64,000 nucleotides of DNA from Streptomyces sp. NBC_01262. GTDB taxonomy: Bacteria; Actinomycetota; Actinomycetes; Streptomycetales; Streptomycetaceae. Both the position numbers and the translations under genes were made by a program. Under the pieces are notes generated by a model. It was given only the letters and a program-made list of their open reading frames with translations. It did no database searches and was not told where the DNA came from. Each line of letters begins with the position of its first letter. Positions within the stretch are counted from its first letter, which is position 1. Location of the stretch: positions 3,328,501 through 3,392,500 of the forward strand of contig NZ_CP108462.1 in assembly GCF_036226365.1 (NCBI RefSeq), written 5' to 3'. Positions 15,398 through 23,841 of this stretch are shown piece by piece.

Positions 15398-16960
15398 ATG
15401 TCGACGAAGCAGGAACAGAACCAGAAACAGAAGCTGGTCCCGGAACAGGGCCGCAGACGGGGCCAGGGCCACGAAGGCAGAGCGCCCGGGGGGCGGCAGG
15501 CCGTGTGGTGGCTCGTCGCCGTGGCGGCGGCCTTCACCGCGGCACAGTTACTTTTCATCGGGCCCGGGCTCGGCCTGGGCTGGGACGAGTCGGTGTACGT
15601 CAGCCAGGTCGCCCCGCACATTCCGTCGGCGTACTTCAGCGCGCCGCGCTCCCGGGGCACCTCGGTGGTGGTCGCCCCGCTGGTGCTGCTGACCGACTCC
15701 GAGGTGGCGCTGCGGGTCTACCTCGCCGTGCTGTCCGGGGCCGGGCTCTTCCTCGCCCTGTGGGTGTGGCGGCGGCTGCGCCCGGTGCCGGTGCTGGCGC
15801 TGGCGGGGCTGCTCTTCGCGGGCCTGTGGGTCGCCCAGATCTACGGCTTCCAGGCGATGCCCAATGTGTGGATCGCGCTGTGCGGGCTCGCCGCCGTCGG
15901 CTGCTTCCTGCGGGCCGGCGCCGACCCCGCCGACCGCCGCGCCCTGGTCGGCCTCGCCCTGTCGCTGGCCGCCGCCGCCCTGCTGCGGCCCACCGACGCG
16001 GTCTGGCTCAGCCTCCCGATGGGCGTCGGCGCCCTGCTCGTACGCCGCTGGCGGCGCCCGCTGCTGCTCGCCGCGGTGGCGGGCGGGCTGGTCCTCGGCA
16101 GCGCGCAGTGGATCATCGAGGCCTACGTCTCGTACGGCGGCCTGACCGCCCGTCTCCACCGCTCCAGCGAGATCCAGGGCGGCCTCGGCTGGAACCCGGC
16201 AGCCCTCCTGGACCAGTACCGCACGCTCGCGGGCGGCCCGATGCTCTGCCGCCCCTGCACCGCCCGCAACCCGAACCCGGCGGTGGCGATCTGGTGGTTC
16301 GCCCTGCCGTTCGCGACGGCGGCCGGGGTGTACGTGTCCGCCCGGCGACGGCGCGAGTGGGCCACGGCCCTGCTGCCCGCCCTGTGCGGTCTGTCCGTGG
16401 CCGTCCAGTACCTGCTGTTCATCGGCTACGCGGCCCCGCGCTTCCTGCTCCCCGCCTACGCCCTGCTCGCCATCCCCGTCGCCGACCTCCTCGTCGCCGC
16501 CGCCCGCCCCGTCCGTTTCCGCCACCGCCCACGGCTGCGCCTGGCGGCCACCTCGCTGGTCGCCCTCGCGGTCGTGGGCCAGTTGGTGAGCCAGCAGGTG
16601 GTCCTGCGCCACGCCGTACACATCGCCACCAGCGGCACCGAGGACTACGCCCGCATGGCCGCCGGCCTGCGGTCGCACGGGGTCCGGCCGCCCTGTCTGG
16701 TCACCGGGTCGGGCCCCGCCATCCCGGTCGCCTACCAGGCGCGCTGCCGGGCCGGGAACCTCTCCGGCAGCAACGAGAACATGACCCGCGCCGAGCTGCT
16801 CGCCACCGCCGCCCGCCAGCCCGTCGCCGTCCTCGTACCGCCGGGCGGCAAGGTGCCCGCCTACGCCCGCCACTGGACCTCGCACCCGCTGACCGGCCTG
16901 CACGGGCGCTCGCGCATCGGCTACCGGGTCTTCCTCTCGCCCGCCACGCCGCAGCGGTGA
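15398..16960 (+). CDS. Polytopic membrane glycosyltransferase (GT39/ArnT-like)
   Basis: The 520-residue protein has an N-terminal cytoplasmic Gln/Lys-rich tail of about 35 residues, then around ten to eleven membrane helices and a soluble C-terminal part. The first outer loop has GLGWDESVYVSQVAPHIP, whose acidic Asp-Glu pair fits the catalytic aspartate position of lipid-linked-sugar (GT-C) transferases such as ArnT and PMT. It would transfer a sugar from a polyprenyl carrier to a surface acceptor. A TTA leucine codon occurs at 15548-15550 (codon 51), so expression may depend on bldA tRNA. It is divergent from the BlaI-like gene. Substrate unknown. Confidence 0.72.
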   Translation: MSTKQEQNQKQKLVPEQGRRRGQGHEGRAPGGRQAVWWLVAVAAAFTAAQLLFIGPGLGLGWDESVYVSQVAPHIPSAYFSAPRSRGTSVVVAPLVLLTDSEVALRVYLAVLSGAGLFLALWVWRRLRPVPVLALAGLLFAGLWVAQIYGFQAMPNVWIALCGLAAVGCFLRAGADPADRRALVGLALSLAAAALLRPTDAVWLSLPMGVGALLVRRWRRPLLLAAVAGGLVLGSAQWIIEAYVSYGGLTARLHRSSEIQGGLGWNPAALLDQYRTLAGGPMLCRPCTARNPNPAVAIWWFALPFATAAGVYVSARRRREWATALLPALCGLSVAVQYLLFIGYAAPRFLLPAYALLAIPVADLLVAAARPVRFRHRPRLRLAATSLVALAVVGQLVSQQVVLRHAVHIATSGTEDYARMAAGLRSHGVRPPCLVTGSGPAIPVAYQARCRAGNLSGSNENMTRAELLATAARQPVAVLVPPGGKVPAYARHWTSHPLTGLHGRSRIGYRVFLSPATPQR

Positions 16961-16984
16961 CACCGCAGCAGTGACAATGGCCGG

Positions 16985-17878
16985 GTGGAGAGCCCGGACG
17001 CCCTGCAGGTGACCCTGCCGTCGCCGCTCGTCGTCCTCGACGACGAGCGGCTTCTGCGGCACGGTGTGCGCCTGCTGCTCAAGCGGGACGACCTGATCCA
17101 CCCGGACCTGCCCGGCAACAAGTACCGCAAGCTGCACCTCAATCTGCGGGCCGCCGCCGAGGCCGGGCACGGCGCCCTGCTGACCTTCGGCGGGGCCTAC
17201 TCCAACCACCTGCGCGCCACGGCCGCCGCCGGCCGCCTCCTCGGCCTGCGCACCGTGGGCGTGGTGCGCGGCGACGAGCTCGCCGGCCGCCCGCTGAACC
17301 CCTCCCTCGCCCGCGCCGCCGCCGACGGCATGCGCCTGCACTTCCTCGACCGCCCGACCTATCGCCGCAAGACCGACCCCGAGGTCCTGGCCGCCCTCCT
17401 GGACCGCCTCGGCCCGGCCTACGTCATCCCGGAGGGCGGCAGCAACGCCCTCGCCGCCCGCGGCTGCGCGGCCCTGGGCCGGGAGCTGCGCGGCTCGGCC
17501 GACATCGCCGCCGTCGCCTGCGGCACCGGCGGCACCCTGGCCGGTCTCGCGGCGGGCCTGGGCCCCCGGCAACGGGCGATCGGCTTCCCGGTCCTCAGGG
17601 GCGGGGCCTTCCTCGCCGAGGACGTCCTGCGCCTGCAGCGCGAGGCCTTCGGCGGCCGCCGCGGCGACTGGCGGCTGGACGACCGCTTCCACGGCGGCGG
17701 CTACGCCCGCAGCACCCCGGAGCTGGACGCCTTCGGCGCGGACTTCGCGGCCCGGCACGGCCTGGCCCCGGAACCGGTCTACGTCGCCAAGATGCTGCAC
17801 GGCGTCTTCACCCTCGCCGCCGAGGGCGCCTTCGCCCCGGGCACGAAGATCGCCGCGGTTGTCACAGGCGCGCGTTAG
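16985..17878 (+). CDS. 1-aminocyclopropane-1-carboxylate deaminase/D-cysteine desulfhydrase-like PLP enzyme
   Basis: The 297-residue protein belongs to the PLP fold-type II deaminase family. LLLKRDDLIHPDLPGNKYRK contains the PLP-binding lysine (in NKYRK). LTFGGAYSNHLRATAAAG provides the substrate-carboxylate loop, YVIPEGGSNALAARG and VACGTGGTLAGLAAGL hold the phosphate-binding glycines. Members act either on aminocyclopropane carboxylate or on D-cysteine. The family distinction rests on a few residues that I cannot settle by eye, and D-cysteine desulfhydrase activity is the commoner case. GTG start; 24 bp after the glycosyltransferase stop. Confidence 0.8.
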   Translation: MESPDALQVTLPSPLVVLDDERLLRHGVRLLLKRDDLIHPDLPGNKYRKLHLNLRAAAEAGHGALLTFGGAYSNHLRATAAAGRLLGLRTVGVVRGDELAGRPLNPSLARAAADGMRLHFLDRPTYRRKTDPEVLAALLDRLGPAYVIPEGGSNALAARGCAALGRELRGSADIAAVACGTGGTLAGLAAGLGPRQRAIGFPVLRGGAFLAEDVLRLQREAFGGRRGDWRLDDRFHGGGYARSTPELDAFGADFAARHGLAPEPVYVAKMLHGVFTLAAEGAFAPGTKIAAVVTGAR

Positions 17879-17887
17879 CCTTGGCGC

Positions 17888-18409
17888 ATGATCCGAGCCG
17901 CACTGCCCGCCGACGTACCGGAGATCCACTCGATGATCCGCGAACTCGCGGAGTACGAGAGGGAACTGGACAGCGCGCGGGCGACCCGGGAACAGCTCCA
18001 CGACGCGCTGTTCGGCGCCGACCCGGCGGTGTTCGGGCTGATCGCCCAGGACGACACGACGGGCGCGCCGGTCGGCTTCGCCCTGTGGTTCCGAAATTTC
18101 TCCACCTGGACGGGCACCCACGGCGTCTACCTGGAGGATCTCTTCGTACGCCCGCAGGCGCGCGGCGGCGGCCACGGCAAAGCGCTGCTGGCCGCGCTGG
18201 CAGCAATATGCGTCGAACGCGGCTACGAGCGGTTTGAGTGGGCAGTACTGGACTGGAACGAGCCGTCGATCGGCTTCTACCGGGCGATCGGCGCCCTTCC
18301 CCAGGACGAATGGACGGTCCAGCGGCTCACCGGCAAGGCGCTCGGCATACTCGCCGAGCAGGCAGAAGTCAGTGCGGGCGTCAACAGCGAGGCAACGCTT
18401 TCGAATTGA
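17888..18409 (+). CDS. GNAT N-acetyltransferase (diamine acetyltransferase-like)
   Basis: The 173-residue protein has the GNAT acetyl-CoA motif as YLEDLFVRPQARGGGHGKALL, preceded by the strand GFALWFRNFSTWTG and followed by FEWAVLDWNEPSIGFYRAIGA. This LEDLFV-R-P plus W-N-x-P-x-x-x-F-Y pattern is that of the spermidine/spermine acetyltransferase-like subgroup, so a polyamine or diamine substrate is plausible. It starts 10 bp after the ACC deaminase-like gene and is probably co-transcribed with it. Confidence 0.82.
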   Translation: MIRAALPADVPEIHSMIRELAEYERELDSARATREQLHDALFGADPAVFGLIAQDDTTGAPVGFALWFRNFSTWTGTHGVYLEDLFVRPQARGGGHGKALLAALAAICVERGYERFEWAVLDWNEPSIGFYRAIGALPQDEWTVQRLTGKALGILAEQAEVSAGVNSEATLSN

Positions 18410-18561
18410 GACCACCCACCCTCTAGCCACGGTGCGTACTCATACGCTTACCATTGGTGACAGAGCGTAGGGTGCTCGTGCTCCGTCCGGGCGACATCGG
18501 GGTGCAGATCGCGATAGCGTCGCTGCCGAACCGCGAACGAAGAGAACCAGTGGAGGTGTGG

Positions 18562-18975
18562 GTGTCCCAGATCGCAGGCGAGCCCGGGTCGAAGGACTTC
18601 GTCGAGGTCCGGCTGCCCGCGGCGGGGGCCTACCTGTCGGTGCTGCGTACGGCCACCGCCGGACTCGCGGCCCGTTTGGACTTCACCCTCGACGAGATCG
18701 AAGATCTGCGCATCGCTGTCGACGAGGCGTGCGCGATCCTGCTGCAGCAGGCCGTCCCGGGCAGTGTGCTCAGTTGCGTCTTCCGACTTGTCGGGGACGC
18801 CCTGTGGGTGAGCGTTTCGGCACCCACGACCGACGGCCGCGCGCCGGAGCGCGACACCTTCGCCTGGACGGTGCTGTCCGCACTGGCCGGCGAGGTCGAC
18901 TCCACCGTGGCCGAGGACAAGACCGTCAGCATCAGCCTGCACAAGAAGCGCGGTGCCGGCCCGGGACAGTCGTGA
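18562..18975 (+). CDS. prsH: Anti-sigma factor for SigH (PrsH/UshX), RsbW-like kinase fold
   Basis: The 137-residue protein has the GHKL ATPase-type fold of RsbW/SpoIIAB anti-sigma factors: FTLDEIEDLRIAVDEACAIL is the N-box helix, and FAWTVLSALAGEVDS lies in the lid region. Its gene sits directly upstream of sigH, the same arrangement as the SigH antagonist of S. coelicolor (also named UshX). It would bind and hold SigH until released by a BldG-like anti-anti-sigma factor. GTG at 18562 is chosen because GGAGG (18552-18556) lies 5 nt upstream; earlier in-frame GTGs exist but lack this site. Confidence 0.85.
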   Translation: MSQIAGEPGSKDFVEVRLPAAGAYLSVLRTATAGLAARLDFTLDEIEDLRIAVDEACAILLQQAVPGSVLSCVFRLVGDALWVSVSAPTTDGRAPERDTFAWTVLSALAGEVDSTVAEDKTVSISLHKKRGAGPGQS

Positions 18976-19078
18976 GGTCCACTGATGCAGGCAGCCCACT
19001 GGGGTCAGCGTGTCCCGGCTCCCTTCGGAACCGGTAGCGGTACAACCGTGCCAACCGTGCTCGGAACGGGGGATCGCC

Positions 19079-20101
19079 ATGAGTGATCTTGAGAGCAGCG
19101 CATCCCATGTGCGCGGCCACGCCGTGCCTGCCCAGCAGTCAGCGCGGCAACATCCCGTGCCCCCCAACGACCGAGACGGAACGGACGCGGCGGAGCAGGA
19201 TCCCATGGACCAGGACCAGGACCAGCAAGGTAAGCAGGAGCTGCCGGAGCAGGCACCGCCGACAGCCGAGGCCGTGCCCGAGGCGGTGGCCGAGGCAGTG
19301 GCCGAACCCACGCCCGAGCCCGAGCCCGTGCCGGAGCGCCACGACCCGCACGACCGGGCAGCCGCCCGGGCGCTCTTCGTGCAGCTCAGCACGCTCGCAC
19401 CCGGCACCCCCGAGCGCGCCGAGCTGCGCAACCAGCTGGTGCGCATGCACCTCCCGCTGGTCGAGCACCTCGCGCGCCGCTTCCGCAACCGCGGCGAGCC
19501 GCTCGACGACCTCACCCAGGTCGCCACGATCGGCCTGATCAAGTCCGTCGACCGCTTCGACGTCGACCGCGGCGTGGAGTTCTCCACGTACGCGACCCCG
19601 ACCGTCGTCGGCGAGATCAAGCGGCACTTCCGCGACAAGGGCTGGGCCGTTCGCGTCCCGCGCCGGCTCCAGGAACTGCGGCTCTCGCTCACCACCGCCA
19701 CCGGCGAGCTCTCCCAGCGGCACGGCCGGGCGCCCACCGTCCACGAGCTGGCCGAACACCTCAAGATCACGGAGGAAGAGGTCCTCGAAGGCCTCGAATC
19801 CGCGAACGCCTACAGCACCCTCTCCCTGGACGTCCCCGACACGGACGACGAGTCGCCCGCCGTCGCGGACACCCTCGGCGCCGAGGACGACGCCCTGGAG
19901 GGCGTGGAGTACCGGGAGTCCCTCAAGCCGCTGCTGGAGCAACTGGCGCCGCGCGAGAAGAAGATCCTGCTGCTCCGCTTCTTCGGCAACATGACGCAGT
20001 CCCAGATCGCCGAGGAGGTCGGCATCTCCCAGATGCACGTCTCCCGGCTGCTGGCCCGCACGCTCGCGCAACTGCGCGACAAGCTGCTCGTGGAGGAATA
20101 A
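19079..20101 (+). CDS. sigH: RNA polymerase sigma factor SigH (SigB/SigF family)
   Basis: This stress-response sigma factor has a complete sigma-70 core of the SigB/F type: HLPLVEHLARRFRNRGEPLD and VATIGLIKSVDRFD (region 2), FSTYATPTVVGEIKRHFRDK (2.3-2.4), a region 3, and LRFFGNMTQSQIAEEVGISQ (region 4). Before the core lies an acidic Pro/Glu-rich leader of about 90 residues. ATG 19079 follows a GGGGGA tract. An in-frame GTG at 19010 and ATG 19205 (after AGGA) are alternatives, and S. coelicolor SigH is known to exist in several N-terminal forms. It follows its antagonist gene by about 100 bp. Confidence 0.92.
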   Translation: MSDLESSASHVRGHAVPAQQSARQHPVPPNDRDGTDAAEQDPMDQDQDQQGKQELPEQAPPTAEAVPEAVAEAVAEPTPEPEPVPERHDPHDRAAARALFVQLSTLAPGTPERAELRNQLVRMHLPLVEHLARRFRNRGEPLDDLTQVATIGLIKSVDRFDVDRGVEFSTYATPTVVGEIKRHFRDKGWAVRVPRRLQELRLSLTTATGELSQRHGRAPTVHELAEHLKITEEEVLEGLESANAYSTLSLDVPDTDDESPAVADTLGAEDDALEGVEYRESLKPLLEQLAPREKKILLLRFFGNMTQSQIAEEVGISQMHVSRLLARTLAQLRDKLLVEE

Positions 20102-20110
20102 CGAGCGCGC

Positions 20111-20138
20111 CCGGACGGGCTGAATGCAGCCCGTCCGG
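20111..20138. terminator. Hairpin between sigH and the convergent membrane-protein gene
   Basis: CCGGACGGGCT (20111-20121) pairs perfectly with AGCCCGTCCGG (20128-20138) over a 6-nt loop, 10 bp after the sigH stop. There is no T-tract, as is usual for Streptomyces terminators. Confidence 0.65.
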
Positions 20139-20203
20139 CGACTGAGGACGGAACCGGCCGCCCGGGCGACCCCGGCGAACCGCTCCGGTCACCGCACCAC
20201 GTG

Positions 20204-20629
20204 CTACCGCTCGACCGTGCGCCCGATCCCGAGCGCATCGGTCGCCGCCGGGTGGACCAGGAGCACCAGTTCCGCCACCGCGGCCGCGCCCAGCGCCGCC
20301 CCGGCCGCGATCATCGGCCCGCCGCTCTGGATCATCGTCCACGCCACCGGCAGCGCCACCACCTGGATGATCAGCACCGGCCCCCGGCTCCACCGCCGGG
20401 CCCGCCACAGCCCGTACGCCGCAGCCAGCGGCATCGCCGCCAGTGCGAGCACGGTCAGCCCGCCCGCCTCCGCCTGCACCGGGCTGTCGGGGTCCCCCAC
20501 GATGCCCATGACGAGCATCACGATGCCCCACGCGGCCAATGCCGCGCCCTGCGCGCCCGCCACGGCGGCCGCGGCCGCCAGCCGCCCCGTACGCCGCCCC
20601 TGGGGACCTGAAATCTGTTCTGCGCTCAC
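20204..20629 (-). CDS. Four-helix integral membrane protein of unknown function
   Basis: The 141-residue protein has four hydrophobic segments with short loops (around residues 20-45, 58-75, 85-103, 105-125) and short charged ends. The positively charged WRARRWSRGP loop suggests its cytoplasmic side. Homologues occur at the same place beside sigH in streptomycetes, but I know of no function. It is convergent with sigH and divergent from the lipid kinase gene, with 65 bp between starts. Confidence 0.7.
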   Translation of the reverse strand: MSAEQISGPQGRRTGRLAAAAAVAGAQGAALAAWGIVMLVMGIVGDPDSPVQAEAGGLTVLALAAMPLAAAYGLWRARRWSRGPVLIIQVVALPVAWTMIQSGGPMIAAGAALGAAAVAELVLLVHPAATDALGIGRTVER

Positions 20630-20694
20630 GTCTGCAGCGTAGCCGGGCCGTACCGGGGCGCGTGGCTTGGCAACCGGTGGGTAATCTGGCGACC

Positions 20695-21666
20695 ATGCGC
20701 GCTCTCCTCGTGGTCAACCCCGCCGCCACTACCACCAGCGCGCGCACGCGTGACGTGCTCGCGCACGCACTCGCCAGCGATCTGAAGCTGGAGGTCGCGC
20801 AGACCGCGTACCGCGGCCACGCGAGAGACCTGGCCCGCCAGGCGGCCGACGGCGGGGAGATCGAGCTCGTCGTGGCCCTCGGCGGCGACGGCACGGTCAA
20901 CGAGGTGGTCAACGGCCTTCTGCACAACGGCCCGGACCCGGACCGGCTGCCCAAGCTCGCCGTGGTCCCCGGCGGCTCGACGAATGTGTTCGCTCGGGCG
21001 CTCGGGCTGCCGAACGACGCCGTCGAGGCGACCGGCGCCGTGCTCGACGCGCTGCGCGACCGCACCTCCCGCACCATCGGCCTCGGGCTGGTCAGCGGAA
21101 CGCCGGGCACCGAGGACGCGGGGGTGCCGTCGCGCTGGTTCACCTTCTGCGCGGGCTTCGGCTTCGACGCCGGCGTCGTGGGCCGGGTCGAACAGCAGCG
21201 CGAGCACGGCCGGAAATCCACGCACGCGCTTTACATACGCCAGATGGTCCGGCAGTTCCTGGCCGAACCGAACCACCGTAAGGGCGGCGGAATCACGCTG
21301 GAGCGCCCGGACGCGGACCCGGTGCGCGAACTGATCCTGGCGATAGTCTGCAACACCTCGCCGTGGACCTACCTGGGCAACCGCCCGGTGTACGCGTCAC
21401 CCCAGGCGTCCTTCGACACCGGCCTCGACCTGCTCGCACTCTCCCGGCTGTCGACCCCCGCCATGGCCCGCTACGCCACCCAGCTGCTGTTTTCCACTCC
21501 GGAGCGCGGACCGCACGGCAAGCACGCGACCGCTCTGCACGATCTGACGGACTTCACCTTGCATTCGCAGGCGCCACTGCCGTTCCAGGTGGACGGAGAC
21601 CACCTGGGACTGCGTACGAGCGCAACCTTCACAGGCGTACGCCGGGCACTGCGTGTGATTGTGTAA
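20695..21666 (+). CDS. Diacylglycerol/sphingosine kinase-family lipid kinase
   Basis: The 323-residue protein shows the DAGK catalytic domain: the opening LLVVNPAATTTSARTRDVL, the nucleotide-binding glycine motif VVALGGDGTVNEVVNGLL, and VVPGGSTNVFARALGLP. The C-terminal beta-sandwich has FQVDGDHLG, the conserved acidic DGD motif. It would phosphorylate diacylglycerol or a related lipid at the membrane, recycling it into phospholipid synthesis. ATG at 20695 places the first strand at the N-terminus. It lies between sigH and wblE as in S. coelicolor. Confidence 0.88.
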   Translation: MRALLVVNPAATTTSARTRDVLAHALASDLKLEVAQTAYRGHARDLARQAADGGEIELVVALGGDGTVNEVVNGLLHNGPDPDRLPKLAVVPGGSTNVFARALGLPNDAVEATGAVLDALRDRTSRTIGLGLVSGTPGTEDAGVPSRWFTFCAGFGFDAGVVGRVEQQREHGRKSTHALYIRQMVRQFLAEPNHRKGGGITLERPDADPVRELILAIVCNTSPWTYLGNRPVYASPQASFDTGLDLLALSRLSTPAMARYATQLLFSTPERGPHGKHATALHDLTDFTLHSQAPLPFQVDGDHLGLRTSATFTGVRRALRVIV

Positions 21667-21985
21667 GCAGAACGACTTACATTCCTTTTACTCGAACGTT
21701 TAGGCTGCCCAACACCCCATGGAAGTACGGCTGTGACCTAGTCGACACCGAGGAATCAAAAAAAAGTTTCCGGAAGGGGTTGTATCCGCCGCCCAGGTTT
21801 GCGAGTCTCTTCTTGGCGATCGGAACGGCCCCTCCACAGGGGCCACCGAAGAGCCCGAATCCTCACAAACACCCCAGCGGGACCGCGCCAGGAGACTGGG
21901 CGACGTCCCGTGTCGTGTCCCGGGATTCGTGAAAGCGTTCACATTCACAAGCAACCTGTATGCAACACAAGGAGATGGAGCAGCC
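21667..21985. promoter_or_regulatory. Long upstream region of wblE (319 bp, no gene)
   Basis: No credible coding frame is present. The region contains unusually A-rich DNA for this genome (GGAATCAAAAAAAAGTTTCC near 21752-21771) and T-rich stretches just after the lipid-kinase stop. It should hold the wblE promoter and a long 5' leader. AAGGAG (21969-21974) and GGAG (21977-21980) precede the wblE start. I could not assign a specific sigma-factor promoter. Confidence 0.5.
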
Positions 21986-22243
21986 ATGGACTGGCGTCAC
22001 AACGCCGTTTGCCGCGAGGAAGACCCCGAGCTCTTCTTCCCCATCGGCAACACCGGTCCTGCGCTGCTGCAGATCGAGGAAGCCAAGGCCGTCTGCCGCC
22101 GCTGCCCCGTCATGGAGCAGTGTCTGCAGTGGGCACTCGAGACCGGCCAGGACGCCGGCGTGTGGGGTGGCCTCAGCGAGGACGAGCGTCGCGCGATGAA
22201 GCGCCGCGCCGCCCGCAACCGCGCCCGCAACGCCAGCGCCTGA
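21986..22243 (+). CDS. wblE: WhiB-family iron-sulfur transcription factor WblE
   Basis: The 85-residue protein has the four iron-sulfur ligands of Wbl proteins at Cys9, Cys37, Cys40 and Cys46 (AVCRRCPVMEQC), the turn GVWGG at 58-62, and a basic C-terminal tail (MKRRAARNRARN) for DNA contact. It is the streptomycete counterpart of mycobacterial WhiB1, an essential regulator that binds the principal sigma factor and reacts with nitric oxide. The ATG at 21986 has GGAG at a spacing of 5, and the resulting length is the usual one. A strong terminator follows. Confidence 0.95.
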   Translation: MDWRHNAVCREEDPELFFPIGNTGPALLQIEEAKAVCRRCPVMEQCLQWALETGQDAGVWGGLSEDERRAMKRRAARNRARNASA

Positions 22244-22335
22244 CGCGCCCGCTTACCCCCGAGCCGCAGCGCGCAGCACCTCCTAATACGCGCAGCACCC
22301 AGTTTTGACGTAAGACGCTGGACGTTAGACGCAGA

Positions 22336-22365
22336 GCCCCGGCCGCTTCTCGAAGCGGCCGGGGC
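22336..22365. terminator. Strong GC-rich hairpin terminator after wblE, shared with the convergent kinase gene
   Basis: GCCCCGGCCGCTTC (22336-22349) is perfectly complementary to GAAGCGGCCGGGGC (22352-22365). On the plus strand CTCTTGCT follows. It sits midway between the 3' end of wblE and that of the convergent sensor kinase gene, so it can serve both. Confidence 0.85.
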
Positions 22366-22386
22366 CTCTTGCTGTCCGCGCACCGT

Positions 22387-23841
22387 CTAGGCGTCCAGCG
22401 GAAGCTCCAGGACCACTTCCGTACCCCGCCCCTCCGCCGACGGCACCATGTCGAACGTGCCGCCGAGCTCACCGACCACCAGCGTCCGTACGATCTGCAG
22501 GCCCAGATTGCCGGCCGTCTGCGGGTCGAAGCCCTCCGGGAGCCCGCGCCCGTCGTCCCGGACGGTGATCGTCAGCTGCTGCTCGGGCCCCCGGTCGGCG
22601 CTGACCTCCACGGAGCCCTCCTCCCCCGGTCCGAAGCCGTGCTCCAGGGCGTTCTGGAGGAGTTCGGTGAGGACCATGGACAGCGGGGTCGCCACCTCGG
22701 CGGTGAGGATCCCGAAGCGGCCGGCCCGGCGGGTGACGACCTTGCCGGGTGAGATCTCGGCCACCATGGCCAGCACCCGGTCGGCGATCTCGTCGAACTC
22801 CACCCGCTCGTCCAGGTTCTGCGACAGCGTCTCGTGGACGATCGCGATCGACCCGACCCGGCGTACGGCCTCCTCCAGCGCCTCCCGGCCCCTCTCGGAG
22901 TCGATCCGCCGCGCCTGGAGCCGCAACAGCGCGGCGACCGTCTGGAGGTTGTTCTTCACCCGGTGGTGGATCTCCCGGATGGTCGCGTCCTTGGTGATCA
23001 ACTCCCGCTCGCGGCGGCGCAGTTCCGTCACGTCCCGCAGCAGCACCAGCGACCCGATCCGGTTCCCCTTGGGGCTCAGCGGGATCGCCCGCATCTGGAT
23101 CACCCCGCCGTTGCCCTCGAACTCCGTCTCGCGCGGCGCCCATCCGCTCGCCAGTTTCACCAGCCCCTCGTGCACCGCCCCGCGCGCCGGGGCCAGTTCG
23201 GCCGTCGTGCGGCCCAGGTGGTGGCCGACCAGGTCGGCCGCCAGGCCGAGCCGGTGGTAGGCCGACAGCGCGTTCGGGCTGGCGTACTGGACCATGCCCT
23301 CCGCGTCCAGCCGGATCAGGCCGTCGCCGACCCGGGGCGAGGCGTCCATGTCGACCTGCTCGGTCGGGAAGGGGAAGGTCCCGGCCGCGATCATCTGTGC
23401 CAGGTCGGACGCGCTCTGGAGATAGGTCAGCTCCAGCCGGCTCGGGGTCCGTACCGTCAGCAGATTCGTGTTGCGGGCGATCACCCCCAGCACCCGCCCG
23501 TCGCGCCGCACCGGGATCGACTCCACCCGTACCGGCACCTCCTCCCGCCACTCCGGGTCGCCCTCGCGGACGATCCGTCCCTCGTCCAGCGCCGCGTCGA
23601 GCATCGGCCGCCGGCCGCGCGGAACCAGGTGGCCGACCATGTCGTCCTGATAGGAGGTCGGCCCGGTGTTGGGGCGCATCTGCGCCACGGACACATACCG
23701 GGTGCCGTCGAGGGTCGGGACCCACAGGACCAGGTCGGCGAAGGAGAGGTCGGAGAGCAGTTGCCACTCCGAGACCAGCAGATGCAGCCATTCGAGATCG
23801 GAATCGTCGAGTGCGGTGTGCTGGCGTACGAGATCGTTCAT
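22387..23841 (-). CDS. PdtaS-like sensor histidine kinase (GAF/PAS, HisKA_2)
   Basis: The 484-residue cytoplasmic kinase has an N-terminal GAF-like domain (about 1-150, LVLWVPTLDGTRYVSVAQMR), a PAS domain (about 180-290, LIRLDAEGMVQYASPNALSA), a HisKA_2 helix with phospho-acceptor histidine in REIHHRVKNNLQTVAALLRL, and an HATPase domain (MVLTELLQNALEHGF, VRDDGRGLPEGF, NLGLQIVRTLV). This domain order is that of mycobacterial PdtaS, which is likewise convergent with whiB1 and signals to an ANTAR-type antiterminator. No partner regulator is adjacent. ATG 23841 is used; an ATG at 23874 would add 11 residues. A dre-like site lies upstream. Confidence 0.85.
   Translation of the reverse strand: MNDLVRQHTALDDSDLEWLHLLVSEWQLLSDLSFADLVLWVPTLDGTRYVSVAQMRPNTGPTSYQDDMVGHLVPRGRRPMLDAALDEGRIVREGDPEWREEVPVRVESIPVRRDGRVLGVIARNTNLLTVRTPSRLELTYLQSASDLAQMIAAGTFPFPTEQVDMDASPRVGDGLIRLDAEGMVQYASPNALSAYHRLGLAADLVGHHLGRTTAELAPARGAVHEGLVKLASGWAPRETEFEGNGGVIQMRAIPLSPKGNRIGSLVLLRDVTELRRRERELITKDATIREIHHRVKNNLQTVAALLRLQARRIDSERGREALEEAVRRVGSIAIVHETLSQNLDERVEFDEIADRVLAMVAEISPGKVVTRRAGRFGILTAEVATPLSMVLTELLQNALEHGFGPGEEGSVEVSADRGPEQQLTITVRDDGRGLPEGFDPQTAGNLGLQIVRTLVVGELGGTFDMVPSAEGRGTEVVLELPLDA

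Noticed and set aside
15548..18430. Open frame of about 960 codons on the minus strand
   Set aside because: It is antisense to the glycosyltransferase, ACC deaminase-like and acetyltransferase genes, all of which have recognisable motifs.
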